Assembly: GCF_051401765.1 (NCBI RefSeq)
Contig: NW_027480494.1
Location: 1,860,001 to 1,924,000 of the forward strand
Reading direction: 5' to 3'
From: Calliopsis andreniformis
Taxonomy: Eukaryota; Arthropoda; Insecta; Hymenoptera; Andrenidae
DNA length: 64,000 bases
Shown here: in pieces, positions 13,476-26,601 of the stretch
How the letters are laid out: each line of letters starts with the position of its first letter
Position numbering within the stretch: position 1 is the first letter of the stretch
The notes under the pieces: model-generated
What the model was told of the DNA's origin: nothing
Seen by the model: only the letters and a program-made list of their open reading frames with translations
Database searches by the model: none
Translations under genes and position numbers: made by a program

Positions 13476-13649
13476 ACATAGCCATAGCCATAGCCATAGC
13501 AGCCGTATCCATAGACATAGTAGACATAGCCATAGCCATAGCAGCCATAGCCGCCATAGCTATAGCCATAGCAGCCATAGTAGACACAGCCATAGCCATA
13601 GCAGCCGTAGCCATAGCCATAGCAGCCATAGCCATAGCCATAGCAGCCA

Positions 13650-13722
13650 TAGCCATACGCGTAGCAGCCATAGCAGCCATAGGCGTACTCATAGCAGCCA
13701 TAGGCGTACTCATAGCAGCCGG
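13650..13722 (+). repeat. Aberrant island with GCGTACTC doublet
   Basis: The regular text is broken by CCATACGCGTAGCAG and then by two successive 21-bp units containing AGGCGTACTCATAG. ACGCGT (about 13,658) and GTACTC were seen nowhere else in the window. The doublet shows that a mutated unit was duplicated as a whole 21-bp unit. It lies between the H4 copy and H3 copy 2. Confidence 0.85.
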
Positions 13723-14546
13723 AGCCAGAGCCACAGCAGCCGTAGGCATAGCCATAGCCTCAGCAGCCATAGCCATAACCATGCCCATAGCAGCCATAGC
13801 CATAGCCATAGCAGCCATTGCAATGGCCATAGTAGCCAAAGCCGTAGCCATAGCAGCCATAGGCATAGCCATATTCATAGCAGCCATAGCCATAGCCATA
13901 GCAGTCATAGCCATAGCCATAGCCATAGCAGCCATAGCCATAGCCATAGCCATAGCAGCCATAGCCATAACCAAAGCAGCCATAGCCACAGCCATAGCAC
14001 CCATAGCCATAGCCATAGCAGCCATAGCCATAGCCATAGCAGCCAGAGCCAGAGCCACAGCAGCCGTAGACATAGCCATAGCCATAGCAGCCATAGCCAT
14101 AACCAAAGCAGCCATAGCCACAGCCATAGCACCCATAGCCATAGCCATAGCAGCAATAGCCATAGCCATAGCAGCCATAGCCATACCCACAGCAGCCATA
14201 GCCATAGCCATAGTAGTCATAGCCATAGCCATAGCCATAGCAGCCATACCAATGGCCATAGTAGCCAAAGCCGTAGCCATAGCAGCCATAGCCATAGCCA
14301 TATCCATAGCGGCCATAGCCATAGCCATAGCAGTCATAGCCATAGCCATAGCCATAACAGCCATGGCCATAGCCATAGCCATAGCAGCCATAGCCATAGC
14401 CATAGCACCCATAGCCATAGCCATACCAGACATAGCCACAGCCATAGCAGCCATAGCCACAGCCATAGCAGCCATAGCAATAGCCATAGCAGCCATAACC
14501 ACAGCCATAGCAGCCATAGCCATAGCCATAGCAGCCATAGCCATAG
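13713..14546 (+). repeat. Higher-order repeat H3 (834 bp), copy 2
   Basis: Second copy of 9,501-10,334. It starts just after the unusual GCGTACTC doublet (13,650-13,722) and ends at AGCTGTTATAG, a break absent from copy 1. Confidence 0.88.
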
Positions 14547-16956
14547 CCATAGCTGTTATAGCCATAGACATAGCCATAGCAGCCATAGCCATAGCCATAG
14601 CCATAGCAGACATAGCCATAGCCATAGCAGCCATAGCCATAGCCAAACCCATAGCAGCCATAGCCATAGCCATAGCAGTCATGGCCATAGCCATAGACAA
14701 AGCAGCCATAGCCATAGCCACAGCCATAGCAGCCATAGCCATAACCATAGCAGCCATAGCCATAGCCATAGCAGACATAACCACAGCCACAGCAGCCATA
14801 GCCATAGCCATAGCAGCCATAGCCATAGCCATAGCAGCCAGAGCCAGAGCCACAGCAGCCGTAGACATAGCCATAGCCTTAGGGGCCATAGACATAACCA
14901 TAGCCATAGCAGCCATAGAAATAGACATAGCCGCCACAGCCATGGCCATTGTATCCAAAACCATAGCCATAGCAGCCATAGCCAAAGACATAACCATAGC
15001 AGCCATAGCCATAGCCATAGCCATAGCCATAGCAGCCATAGCCATAGCCATAGCAGACATAGCCATAGCCATAGCCATAGCAGCCATAGCCATAGCCATT
15101 GCAGCCATAGCCATAGCCATAGCAGCCATAGCCATAGCCATACCCATAGCAGCCATAGCCATAGCCATAGCAGTCATGGCCATAGCCATAGACAAAGCAA
15201 CCATAGCCATAGCCACAGCCATAGCAGCCATAGCCATAACCATAGCAGCCATAGCCATAGCCATAGCAGACATAACCACAGCCATAGCAGCCATAGCCAT
15301 AGCCATAGCAGCCATAGGCATATCCATAGCCATAGCAGCTGTAGCTATTGCCAAAGCGGCCATAGCCATAGCCACAGCAGCCTTAGCCATAGCCATAGCC
15401 ATAGCAGACATAGCCATAGCCATAGCCATAGCAGCCTTAGCCATAGCCATAGTCATAGCAGCCATAGCCATAGCCATAGCCATAGCAGCCATAGCCAAAG
15501 CCATAGCAGCCATAGCCATAGCAGCCGCAGCCATAGCCATAGCCATAGCAGCCATTGCCATAGCCATAGCAGCCATAACCACAGCCATAGCGGCCACAGC
15601 CATAGCCATAGCAACCAGAGCTATAGCAGCCAGAGCCAGAGCCACAGCAGCCGTAGACATAGCCATAGCCTTAGCAGCCATAGACATAATCATAGCCATA
15701 GCAGCCATAGCCATAGCCACAGCAGCCACAGCCATGGCCATAGTAGCCAAAGCCATAGCCATGGCCATAGTAGCCAAAGCCATAGCCATTGCAGCCATAG
15801 CCATAGACATAACGATAGCCGCCAAAACCGTAGCCGTAGCCATAGCCATAGCAGCCATAGCCATAGTCATAGCAGCCATAGCCATAGCAGCCATAGCCAC
15901 AGTCATAGCAGCCATAGCCATAGCCATAGGCATAGCAGCCATAGATATAGCCATAGCAGCCATAGCCATAGCCATACCCATAGCAGACATAGCCATAGCC
16001 ACAGCCATAGCAGCCATAGCCATATCCATAGCAGCCATAGCCATAGCCATAGCAGCCATAACCACAGCCACAGCAGCCATAGCCATAGCCATAGCAGCCA
16101 TAGACATAGCCACAGCAGCCAGAGGCAGAGCCACAGCAGCCGTAGACATAGCCATAGCCTTAGCAGCCGTAGCCATAACCATAGCCATAGCAGCCATAGC
16201 CATAGCCATAGCAGCCATATCCATGGACATAGTAGCCAAAGCCATAGCCATAGCAGCCATAGCCATAGACATAGCCATAGCAGCCATAGCCGTAGCCATA
16301 GCCATAGCCATAGCAGTCATAGCCATAGCCATAGCTGCCATAGTCATAACCATAGCCATAGAAGCCATAGCCATAGCCATAGCAGCCATAGCCGTAGCCA
16401 TAGCAGCAGTAGCCATAGCCATAGCAGCCATAGCCATAGTCATAGCAGCCATAGCGATAGCCATAGCAGCCATAGCCACAGCCATGGCGGACATAGCAGC
16501 CATAGCCGTAGCCATAGCCATAGTCACAGCAGCCATAGCGATAGCCATAGCAGCCATAGCCATAGTCATAGCAGCCATAGCCATAGCCACAGCCATATCA
16601 GCCATATCCATAGCCATAGCAGCCATAGCGATAGCCATAGCAGCCGTAGGCAGAGCCATAGCAGCCATAGCTATATCCATAGTAGACACACACATAGCCA
16701 CAGCCATAGCAGCCATAATCATAGCCATAGCCATAGCAGCCAATGCCATAGCCATAGCCATAGCAGCTGTAGCCATTGCCAAAGCGGCCATAGCCATAGC
16801 CACAGCAGCCTTAGCCATAGCCATAGCCAGAGCAGCCATAGCCATAGCAGCCGCAGCCATAGCCACAGCCATAGCAGCCATAGCCATAACCATAGCAGCC
16901 ATAGCCATAGCCATAGCAGACATAACCACAGCCATAGCAGCCATAGCCATAGCCAT
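14547..16956 (+). repeat. Array segment with mixed variants
   Basis: Plain array with GCCTTAGGGGCC (near 14,877), CATTGTATCCAAAACC (near 14,947), GCCAGAGGCAGAGCC (near 16,120) and CATGGCGGACATAG (near 16,483) variants. One GACACACACAT core at 16,685. Parts resemble 3.2-4.1 kb. No gene is visible. Confidence 0.7.
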
Positions 16957-18039
16957 AGCAGCCATAGCCATAGCCATAGCAGCCATAGCCATAGCCATAG
17001 CAGCCAGAGCCAGAGCCACAGCAGCCGTAGTCATAGCCATAGCCTTAGCAGACATACACAGAACCATAGCCATAGCAGCCATAGCCATAGCCATAGCAGC
17101 CATAGTCACAGCCATAGCAGCCATAGCCATAGCCGTAGCAGCCATAGCCATAGCCATAGCAGCCATAACCATAGCCATAGCAGCCATAGCGATAGCCATA
17201 GCAGCCGTAGGCAGAGCCATAGCAGCCATAGCTATATCCATAGTAGACACACACATAGCCACAGGCATAGCAGCCATAATCATAGCCATAGCCATAGCAG
17301 CCAATGCCATAGCCATAGCCATAGCAGCTGTAGCCACTGCCAAAGCGGCCATAGCCATAGCCACAGCAGCCTTAGCCATAGCCATAGCCACAGCAGCCAT
17401 AGCCATAGCAGCCGCAGCCATAGCCACAGCCATAGCAGCCATAGCCATAACCATAGCAGCCATAGCCATAGCAGACATAACCACAGCCATAGCAGCCATA
17501 GCCACAGCCATAGCAGCCATAGCCATAGCCATAGCAGCCAGAGGCAGAGCCACAGCAGCCGCAGACATAGCCATAGCCTTAGGAGCCATAGACATAACCA
17601 TAGCCATAGCAGCCATAGCCATAGCCATAGCCGCCACAGCCATGGCCATAGTATCCAATACCATAGCCATAGCAGCCATAGCCAAAGACATAGCCACAGC
17701 AGCCATAGCCATAGCCATAGCCATAGCCATAGCCATAGCAGCCATAGCCATAGCCATAGCAGACATAGCCATAGCCATAGCCATAGCAGCCGTATCCATA
17801 GCCATAGTAGCCATAGCAATAGCCATAGCACCCATAGTCGACATAGCCATAACCATAGCAGCCATAGCCATAGCCATAGCAGCCATAGCCATAGCCATAG
17901 CAGCCACAGCCGTAGCCATAGCAGCCATAGCCATAGCCATAGCAGCCATAGCCATAGCCATAGCAGCCATAGCGATAGCCGTAGCAGCCGTACGCATAGC
18001 CATAGCAGCCATAGCTATATCCATAGCAGACACACACAT
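16685..18039 (+). repeat. GACACACACAT modules, 16.7-18.0 kb
   Basis: Cores at 16,685, 17,246 and 18,029. The third is followed by AGACACAGCC instead of AGCCACAGCC, a subtype also seen at 34,600, 44,656, 45,754 and 63,647. After 18,039 none occurs for 16.5 kb. Confidence 0.85.
16957..17882 (+). repeat. Higher-order repeat H4 (926 bp), copy 2
   Basis: Second copy of 12,550-13,475; its right end abuts the left end of block H5 (17,879). A GACACACACAT core lies at 17,246. Confidence 0.88.
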
Positions 18040-19493
18040 AGACACAGCCATAGCAGCCATAATCATAGCCATAGCCATAGCAGCCAATGCCATAGCCATA
18101 GCCATAGCCATAGCAGCCGATGCCATATCCATAGCCATAACAGCTGTAGCTATTGCCAAAGCGGCCATAGCCATAGCCACAGCAGCCTTAGCCATAGCCA
18201 TAGCCATAGCAGACATAGCCATCGCCATAGCCATAGCCATAGCAGCCTTAGCCATAGCCATAGTCATAGCAGCCATAGCCATAGCCATAGCCATAGCAGC
18301 CATAGCCAAAGCCATAGCGGCCATAGCCATAGCAGCCGTAGCCATAGCCATAGCCATAGCAGCCATTGCCATAGCCATAGCAGCCATAACCACAGCCATA
18401 GCGGCCATAGCCATAGCCAAAGCAGCCAGAGCCATAGCAGCCAGAGCCAGAGCAACAGCAGCCGTAGACATAGCCATAGCCTTAGCAACCATAGACATAA
18501 TCATAGCCATAGCAGCCATAGCCATAGCCACAGCAGCCACAGCCATGGCCATAGTAGCCAAAGCCATAGCCATGGCCATAGTAGAAAAGCCATAGCCATT
18601 GCAGCCATAGCCATAGACATAGCCATAGCCGCCAAAACCATAGCCGTAGCCATAGCCATAGCAGCCATAGCCATAGCCATAGCAGCCATAGCCATAGCAG
18701 CCATAGCCACAGTCATAGCAGCCATAGCCATAGCCATAGCCATAGCAGCCATAGACATAGCCATAGCAGCCATAGCCATAGCCATACCCATAGCAGCCAC
18801 AGCCATGGCCATAGTAGCCAAAGCCATAGCCATGGCCATAGTAGCCAAAGCCATAGCCATTGCAGCCATAGCCATAGACATAGCCATAGCCGCCAAAACC
18901 ATAGCCGTAGCCATAGCCATAGCAGCCATAGCCATAGCCATAGCAGCCATAGCCATAGCAGCCATAGCCACAGTCATAGCAGCCATAGCCATAGCCATAA
19001 CCATAGCAGCCATAGACATAGCCATAGCAGCCATAGCCATAGCCATACCCATAGCAGCCATAGCCATAGCCATAGCCATAGCAGCCATAGCCATATCCAT
19101 AGCAGCCATAGCCATAGCCATAGCAGCCATAGCCATAGCTATAGCAGCCAGAGCCAGAGTCACACCAGCCGTAGACATAGCCACAGCCTTAGCAGCCATA
19201 GCCATAACCATAGCTATAGCAGCCATAGCCATAGCAGCCATAGCCATAGCCATAGCAGACATAACGACAGCCATAGCAGCCATAGCCATAGCCATAGCAG
19301 CCATAGCCATCGCCATAGCCTTAGCAGCAATAACCATAGTCATAGCCATAGCCATAGCAGCTATAGCCATAGACATAGCCATAGCAGCCACAGCCGTAGC
19401 CATAGCAGCCATAGCCATAGCCATAGCAGCCATAGTAGACATAGCCATAGCCATAGCAGCCATAGCCATAGCCATAGCAGCCATAGCCATAGC
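17879..19493 (+). repeat. Higher-order repeat H5 (1.6 kb), copy 1
   Basis: Matches 34,450-36,064 at a constant offset of 16,571 bp. Shared private text includes CAGAGTCACACCAGCC (19,155 and 35,726) and the one-base deletion GTAGAAAAGCC (18,581 and 35,152). Differences seen: GTACGCATAG versus GTGCGCATAG, CATATCC versus CATGTCC, CACAGTCATAG versus CACAGCCATAG, GACATAGCC versus GACATGGCC, TTAGCAGCAATAACC versus TTACCAGCAATAGCC. Confidence 0.92.
18581..18591 (+). other. One-base deletion GTAGAAAAGCC, copy 1
   Basis: The usual text is GTAGCCAAAGCC; here a base is missing and the reading phase of the array shifts by -1. It ends the first giant Ala-Ile frame (18,595). It is the first frame-changing event in the window. 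Confidence 0.9.
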
Positions 19494-21370
19494 AGCCGCA
19501 GCCATAGCCATAGCCATAGCAGCCATTGCCATAGCCATAGCAGCCATAACCACAGCCATAGCGGCCATATCCATAGCCATAGCAGAAAGAGCCATAGCAG
19601 CCAGAGCCAGAGCCACAGCAGCCGTAGACATAGCCATAGCCTTAGCAGCCATAGACATAATCATAGCCATAGCAGCCATAGCCATAGCCACAGCAGCCAC
19701 AGCCAAGGCCATAGTAGCCAAAGCCATAGCCATGGCCATAGTAGCCAAAGCCATAGCCATTGCAGCCATAGCCATAGACATAGCCATAGCCGCCAAAACC
19801 ATAGCCGTAGCCATAGCCATAGCAGACATCGCCATAGCCATAGCAGCCATAGCCACAGTCATAGCAGCCATAGCCATAGCCATAGCAGCCATAGACATAG
19901 CCATAGCAGCCATAGCCACAGCCATACCCATAGCAGCCATAGCCATAGCCATAGCCATAGCAGCCATAGCCATATCCATAGCAGCCATAGCCATAGCCAT
20001 AGCCTTAGGAGCCATAGACATAACCATAGCCATGGCAGCCACAGAAATAGCCATAGCCCCCACAGCCATGGCCATAGTATTCAAAACCATAGCCATAGCA
20101 GCCGTAGACATAGACATAGCCATAGCAGCCATAGCCATAGCCATAGCCATAGCCATAGCAGCCATAGCCATAGCCATAGCAGCCATAGCGATAGCCATAG
20201 CAGCAATAGCCATAGCCATAGCAGTCATAGCCATAGCCATAGCCATAACAGCCATAGCCATAGTAGCCATAGCCATAGCCATAGCCATAGCCGTAGCAGC
20301 CATAGCCATAGCCATAGCAGCCACAGCCATAGCCATAGCAGCCATAGCCATAGCCAGAGCAGTCATAGCCACAGCCATAGCAGTCATGGCCATAGCCATA
20401 GCAGCCATAGGCATAGCCATACCCATAGCAGCCATAGCCATAGCCATAGCAGTCATAGCTATAGCCATAGCCATTGCAGCCATAGCCATAGCCATAGCAG
20501 CCATAGAAATAGCCATAGCAGCCATAGCCATAGCCATACCCATAGCAGCCATAGCCATAGCCATAGCCGTCATAGCCATTGCCACAGCCATAGCAGCCAT
20601 AGCCATAGCCATAGCCATAGCAGACATAACCACAGCCACAGCAGCCATAGCCATAGCCATAGCAGCCATAGCCATAGCCATAGCAGCCAGAGCCAGAGCC
20701 ACAGCAGCCGTAGACATAGCCATAGCCTTAGGGGCCATAGACATAACCATAGCCATAGCAGCCATAGAAATAGCCATAGCCGCCACAGCCATGGCCATAG
20801 TATACAAAACCATAGCCATAGCAGCCATAGCCAAAGACGTAGCCATAGCAGCCATAGCCATAGCCATAGCAGCCATAGCAATAGCCATAGCAGCCATAAC
20901 CACAGCCATAGCAGCCATAGCCATAGCCATAGCAGCCATAGCCACAGTCATAGCAGCCATAGCCATAGCCATAGCCATAGCAGCCATAGACACAGCCATA
21001 GCAGCCATAGCCATAGCCATACCCATAGCAGCCATAGCCATAGCCATAGCCATAGCAGCCATAGCCATATCCATAGCAGCCATAGCCATAGCCATAGCCT
21101 TAGGAGCCATAGACATAACCATAGCCATAGCAGCCATAGAAATAGCCATAGCCGCCACAGCCATGGCCATAGTATTCAAAACCATAGCCATAGCAGCCGT
21201 AGACATAGACATAGCCATAGCAGCCATAGCCATAGCCATAGCCATAGCCATAGCAGCCATAGCCATAGCCGTAGCAGCCATAGCCATAGCCATAGCAGCC
21301 ATAGCAGCCATAGCGATAGCCATAGCAGCCAGAGGCATACCCATAGCAGCCGGAGCCAGAGCCACAGCAG
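19494..21370 (+). repeat. Array segment opening the core domain
   Basis: Contains GCCTTAGGAGCC and GTATTCAAAACC variants, and the first CCGTCATAGCC variant (20,570). Part of it (about 19.96-20.46 kb) resembles 36.3-37.0 kb. No GACACACACAT module. Confidence 0.7.
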
Positions 21371-21955
21371 CCGTAGACATAGCCATAGCCTTAGCATTCA
21401 TAGCCATAGCCATAGCCATAGCAGCCATAGCCATAGCCATAGCAGCCATAGCGATAGCCATAGCAGCCATAGCCATAGCCATAGCAGTCATAGCCATAGC
21501 CATAGCCATAACAGCCATAGCCATAGTAGCCATAGCCATAGCCATAGCCATAGCCGTAGAAGCCATAGCCATAGCCATACCAGCCATAGCCATAGCCATA
21601 GCAGCCATAGCCATAGCCAGAGCAGTCATAGCCACAGCCATAGCGGTCATGGCCATAGCCATAGCAGCCATAGGCATAGCCATACCCATAGCAGCCATAG
21701 CTATAGCCATAGCAGTCATAGCTATAGACATAGCCATTGCAGCCATAGCCATAGCCATAGCCATAGCAGCCATAGAAATAGCCATAGCAGCCATAGCCAT
21801 AGCCATACCCATAGCAGCCATAGCCATAGCCATAGCCGTCATAGCCATAGCCACAGCCATAGCAGCCATAGCCATAGCCATAGCCATAGCAGCCATAGCC
21901 ATAGCCATAGCAGCCATAGCAATAGCCATAGCAGCCATAACCACAGCCATAGCAG
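21371..21955 (+). repeat. Higher-order repeat H6 (585 bp), copy 1
   Basis: Matches 26,579-27,163 at offset 5208 bp. Shared marks: TTAGCATTCATAG, GCCGTAGAAGCC, CATACCAGCCATAG, GCGGTCATGGCC. Differs at GACATAGCCATTGC versus GACATAGTCATTGC and at GCCACAGCC versus GCGACAGCC. Confidence 0.85.
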
Positions 21956-23002
21956 CCAGAGCCAGAGCCACAGCAGCCGTAGACATAGCCATAGCCTTGG
22001 CAGCCATAGACATAACCATGGCCATAGCAGCCATAGCCATAGCCATAGCAGCCATAGCCATAGCCATAGCAGCCGTAGCGATAGCCATAGCAGCCATAGG
22101 CATACCCATAGCAGCCGGAGCCAGAGCCACAGCAGCCGTAGACATAGCCATAGCCTTAGCAGCCATAGCCATAGCCATAGCCATAGCAGCCATAGCCATA
22201 GCCATAGCAGCCATACCAATGGCCATAGTAGCCAAAGCCGTAGCCATAGCAGCCATAGCCATAGCCATATCCATAGCGGCCATAGCCATAGCCATAGCAG
22301 TCATAGCCATAGCCATAGCCATAGCAACTATGGCCATAGCCATAGCCATAGCAGCCATAGCCATAGCCATAGCAGCCATAGCCATAGCCATAGCAGACAT
22401 AGCCACAGCCATAGCAGCCATAGCCATAGCCATAGCTGCCATAGGCATAGCCATACCCATAGCAGCCATAGCCATACCCATAGCAGCCATAGCCATAGCC
22501 ATAGCCGTCATAGCCATAGCGACAGCCATAGCAGCCATAGCCATAGCCATAGCCATAGCAGCCATAGCCATAGCCATAGCAGCCATAGCAATAGCCATAG
22601 CAGCCATAACCACAGCCATAGCAGCCATAGCCATAGCCATAGCAGCCATAGCCATAGCCATAGCAGCCAGAGCCAGAGCCACAGCAGCCGTAGACATAGC
22701 CATAGCCTTGGCAGCCATAGACATAACCATGGCCATAGCAGCCATAGCCATAGCCATAGCAGCCATAGCCATAGCCATAGCAGCCGTAGCGATAGCCATA
22801 GCACCCATAGGCATACCCATAGCAGCCGGAGCCAGAGCCACAGCAGCCGTAGACATAGCCATAGCCTTAGCAGACATAGCCATAGCCATAGCCATAGCAG
22901 CCATAGCCATAGCCATAGCAGCCATACCAATGGCCATAGTAGCCAAAGCTGTAGCCATAGCAGCCATAGCCATAGCCATATCCATAGCGGCCATAGCCAT
23001 AG
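21777..23002 (+). repeat. Higher-order repeat H7 (1.2 kb), copy 1
   Basis: Matches 30,321-31,546 at a constant offset of 8544 bp. It ends at AGAGATAGCAG (23,003), where the other copy keeps AGCCATAGCAG; homology continues more weakly for about 150 bp. Includes the ACCAATGG markers at 22,215 and 22,926. Confidence 0.88.
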
Positions 23003-23640
23003 AGATAGCAGTCATAGCCATAGCCATAGCCATAGCAGCCATGGCCATAGCCATAGCCATAGCAGCCATAGCCATAGCCATAGCAGCCATAGCCATATCC
23101 ATAGCAGACATAGCCACAGCCATAGCAGCCATAGCCATAGCCATAGCTGCCATAGGCATAGCCATACCCATAGCAGCCATAGACATAGCCATAGCAGTCA
23201 TAGCCATAGATATAGCCATAGCAGCCATAGCCATAGCCATAGCCATAGCAGCCATAGCCATAGCCATAGCAGCCATAGCAATAGCCATAGCAGCCATAAC
23301 CACAGCCATAGCAGCCATAGCCATAGCCATAGCAGCCATAGCCATAGCCATAGCAGTTATAGCCATAGACATAGCCATAGCAGCCATAGCCATAGCCATA
23401 GCCATAGCAGACATAGCCATAGCCATAGCAGCCATAGCCATAGCCAAACCCATAGCAGCCATAGCCATAGCCATAGCAGTCATGGCCATAGCCATAGACA
23501 AAGCAGCCATAGCCATAGCCACAGCCATAGCAGACATAACCACAGCCACAGCAGCCATAGCCATAGCCATAGCAGCCATAGCCATAGCCATAGCAGCCAG
23601 AGCCAGAGCCACACTAGCCGTAGACATAGCCATAGCCTTA
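22457..23640 (+). repeat. Higher-order repeat H8 (1.2 kb), copy 1
   Basis: Matches 25,418-26,601 at offset 2961 bp. Differences seen: GCCGTAGAC versus GCCGTATAC (near 25,651), and AGAGATAGC versus AGCCATAGC (near 23,003). The block partly overlaps H7, so 22.5-22.9 kb has at least three close relatives in the window. Confidence 0.88.
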
Positions 23641-24605
23641 GGGGCCATAGACATAACCATAGCCATAGCAGCCATAGCCATAGCCATAGCCATAGCAGCC
23701 ATAACCATAGCCATAGCAGCCATAGCAATAGCCATAGCAGCCATAACCACAGCCATAGCAGCCATAGCCATAGCCATAGCAGCCATAGCCATAGCCATAG
23801 CAGTTATAGCCATAGCCATAGCCATAGCAGCCATAGCCATAGCCATAGCCATAGCAGACATAGCCATAGCCATAGCAGCCATAGCCATAGCCAAACCCAT
23901 AGCAGCCATAGCCATAACCATAGCAGTCATGGCCATAGCCATAGACAAAGCAGCCATAGCCATAGCCACAGCCATAGCAGCCATAGCCATAACCATAGCA
24001 GCCATAGCCATAGCCATAGCAGACATAACCACAGCCACAGCAGCCATAGCCATAGCCATAGCAGCCATAGCCATAGCCATAGCTGCCAGAGCCAGAGCCA
24101 CAGCAGCCGTACACATAGCCATAGCCTTAGGGGCCATAGACATAACCATAGCCATAGCAGCCATAGAAATAGCCATAGCCGCCACAGCCATGGCCATGGT
24201 ATCCAAAACCATAGCCATAGCAGCCATAGCCAAAGACATAGCCATAGCAGCCATAGCCATAGCCATAGCAGCCATAGCCATAGCCATAGCCATAGCCATA
24301 GCAGCCATAGCCATAGCCATAGCAGACATAGCCATAGCCATAGCCATAGCAGCCGTATCCATAGCCATAGTAGCCATAGCCATAGCCATAGCAGCCATAG
24401 TCGCCATAGCCATAACCATAGCAGCCATAGCCATAGCCATAGCAGACATAGCCATAGCCATAGCCTTAGGAGCCATAGACATAACCATAGCCATAGCAGC
24501 CATAGAAATAGCCATAGCCGCCACAGCCATGGCCATAGTATTCAAAACCATAGCCATAGCAGCCGTAGACATAGACATAGCCATAGCAGCCATAGCCATA
24601 GCCAT
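22769..24605 (+). repeat. Higher-order repeat H9 (1.84 kb), copy 1
   Basis: Matches 28,514-30,350 at a constant offset of 5745 bp with no length change. The only difference I noticed is GCAGTTATAG (23,361) versus GCAGTTATGG (29,106), which makes it the most similar large pair in the window. Confidence 0.9.
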
Positions 24606-25417
24606 AGCCATTGCCATAGCAGCCATAGCCATAGCCGTAGCAGCCATAGCCATAGCCATACCCATAGCAGCCATAGCCATAGCCATAGCCATAGCAGCCA
24701 TAGCCATAGCCATAGCAGCCATGGCCATAGCCATAGCCATAGCAGCCATAGCCATAGCCATAGCAGCCATAGCCATAGCCATAGCAGACATAGCCACAGC
24801 CATAGCAGCCATAGCCATAGCCATAGCTGCCATAGGCATAGCCATACCCATAGCAGCCGGAGCCAGAGCCACAGCAGCCGTAGACATAGCCATAGCCTTA
24901 GCAGCCATAGCCATAGCCATAGCCATAGCAGCCATAGCCATAGCCATAGCAGCCATACCAATGGCCATAGTAGCCAAAGCCGTAGCCATAGCAGCCATAG
25001 CCATAGCCATATCCATAGCGGCCATAGCCATAGCCATAGCAGTCATAGCCATAGCCATAGCCATAGCAACTATGGCCATAGCCATAGCCATAGCAGCCAT
25101 AGCCATAGCCATAGCAGCCATAGCCATAGCCATAGCAGACATAGCCACAGCCATAGCAGCCATAGCCATAGCCATAGCTGCCATAGGCATAGCCATACCC
25201 ATAGCAGCCATAGCCATACCCATAGCAGCCATAGCCATAGCCATAGCCGTCATAGCCATAGCGACAGCCATAGCAGCCATAGCCATAGCCATAGCCATAG
25301 CAGCCATAGAAATAGCCATAGCAGCCATAGCCATAGCCATACCCATAGCAGCCATAGCCATAGCCATAGCCGTCATAGCCATAGCCACAGCCATAGCAGC
25401 CATAGCCATAGCCATAG
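24606..25417 (+). repeat. Array segment between H9 and H8 copies
   Basis: Resembles 22.1-22.5 kb (GGAGCCAGAGCC, ACCAATGG at about 24,959, AGCAACTATGG). No gene is visible. Confidence 0.7.
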
Positions 25418-26601
25418 CCATAGCAGCCATAGCCATACCCATAGCAGCCATAGCCATAGCCATAGCCGTCATAGCCATAGCGACAGCCATAGCAGCCATA
25501 GCCATAGCCATAGCCATAGCAGCCATAGCCATAGCCATAGCAGCCATAGCAATAGCCATAGCAGCCATAACCACAGCCATAGCAGCCATAGCCATAGCCA
25601 TAGCAGCCATAGCCATAGCCATAGCAGCCAGAGCCAGAGCCACAGCAGCCGTATACATAGCCATAGCCTTGGCAGCCATAGACATAACCATGGCCATAGC
25701 AGCCATAGCCATAGCCATAGCAGCCATAGCCATAGCCATAGCAGCCGTAGCGATAGCCATAGCACCCATAGGCATACCCATAGCAGCCGGAGCCAGAGCC
25801 ACAGCAGCCGTAGACATAGCCATAGCCTTAGCAGACATAGCCATAGCCATAGCCATAGCAGCCATAGCCATAGCCATAGCAGCCATACCAATGGCCATAG
25901 TAGCCAAAGCTGTAGCCATAGCAGCCATAGCCATAGCCATATCCATAGCGGCCATAGCCATAGCCATAGCAGTCATAGCCATAGCCATAGCCATAGCAGC
26001 CATGGCCATAGCCATAGCCATAGCAGCCATAGCCATAGCCATAGCAGCCATAGCCATATCCATAGCAGACATAGCCACAGCCATAGCAGCCATAGCCATA
26101 GCCATAGCTGCCATAGGCATAGCCATACCCATAGCAGCCATAGACATAGCCATAGCAGTCATAGCCATAGATATAGCCATAGCAGCCATAGCCATAGCCA
26201 TAGCCATAGCAGCCATAGCCATAGCCATAGCAGCCATAGCAATAGCCATAGCAGCCATAACCACAGCCATAGCAGCCATAGCCATAGCCATAGCAGCCAT
26301 AGCCATAGCCATAGCAGTTATAGCCATAGACATAGCCATAGCAGCCATAGCCATAGCCATAGCCATAGCAGACATAGCCATAGCCATAGCAGCCATAGCC
26401 ATAGCCAAACCCATAGCAGCCATAGCCATAGCCATAGCAGTCATGGCCATAGCCATAGACAAAGCAGCCATAGCCATAGCCACAGCCATAGCAGACATAA
26501 CCACAGCCACAGCAGCCATAGCCATAGCCATAGCAGCCATAGCCATAGCCATAGCAGCCAGAGCCAGAGCCACACTAGCCGTAGACATAGCCATAGCCTT
26601 A
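25418..26601 (+). repeat. Higher-order repeat H8 (1.2 kb), copy 2
   Basis: Second copy of 22,457-23,640. The text just to its left (25,250-25,440) contains two further partial copies of the CCGTCATAGCC segment, suggesting local slippage before or after the transfer. Confidence 0.88.

Larger units (their letters stand above)
197..18595 (+). other. Giant stop-free Ala-Ile frame, not called as a gene
   Basis: This frame reads GCC ATA GCC ATA (Ala-Ile) with Ala, Asp, Val, Thr, Lys, Arg and Met variants, for 6132 codons. It is open from base 2 of the window; the ATG at 197 is only the first Met, with no ribosome-binding or promoter context. GCC, GCA and ATA are each at least two substitutions from any stop, so point mutation rarely closes the frame. 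It ends where GTAGAAAAGCC lacks one base relative to GTAGCCAAAGCC. There is no domain, signal peptide, compositional break or non-repeat terminus. An Ala-Ile polymer of this size matches no protein family I know. What is real is that all indels over 18 kb keep the frame; see the findings. A repetitive coding exon is not strictly excluded. Confidence 0.85.

Noticed and set aside
197..18595. A 6132-residue Ala-Ile protein gene
   Set aside because: No non-repeat end, domain, regulatory signal or start context. The frame is open from the window edge and is robust to stops by codon arithmetic. Comparable frames exist on the other strand and in the His-Ser phase.
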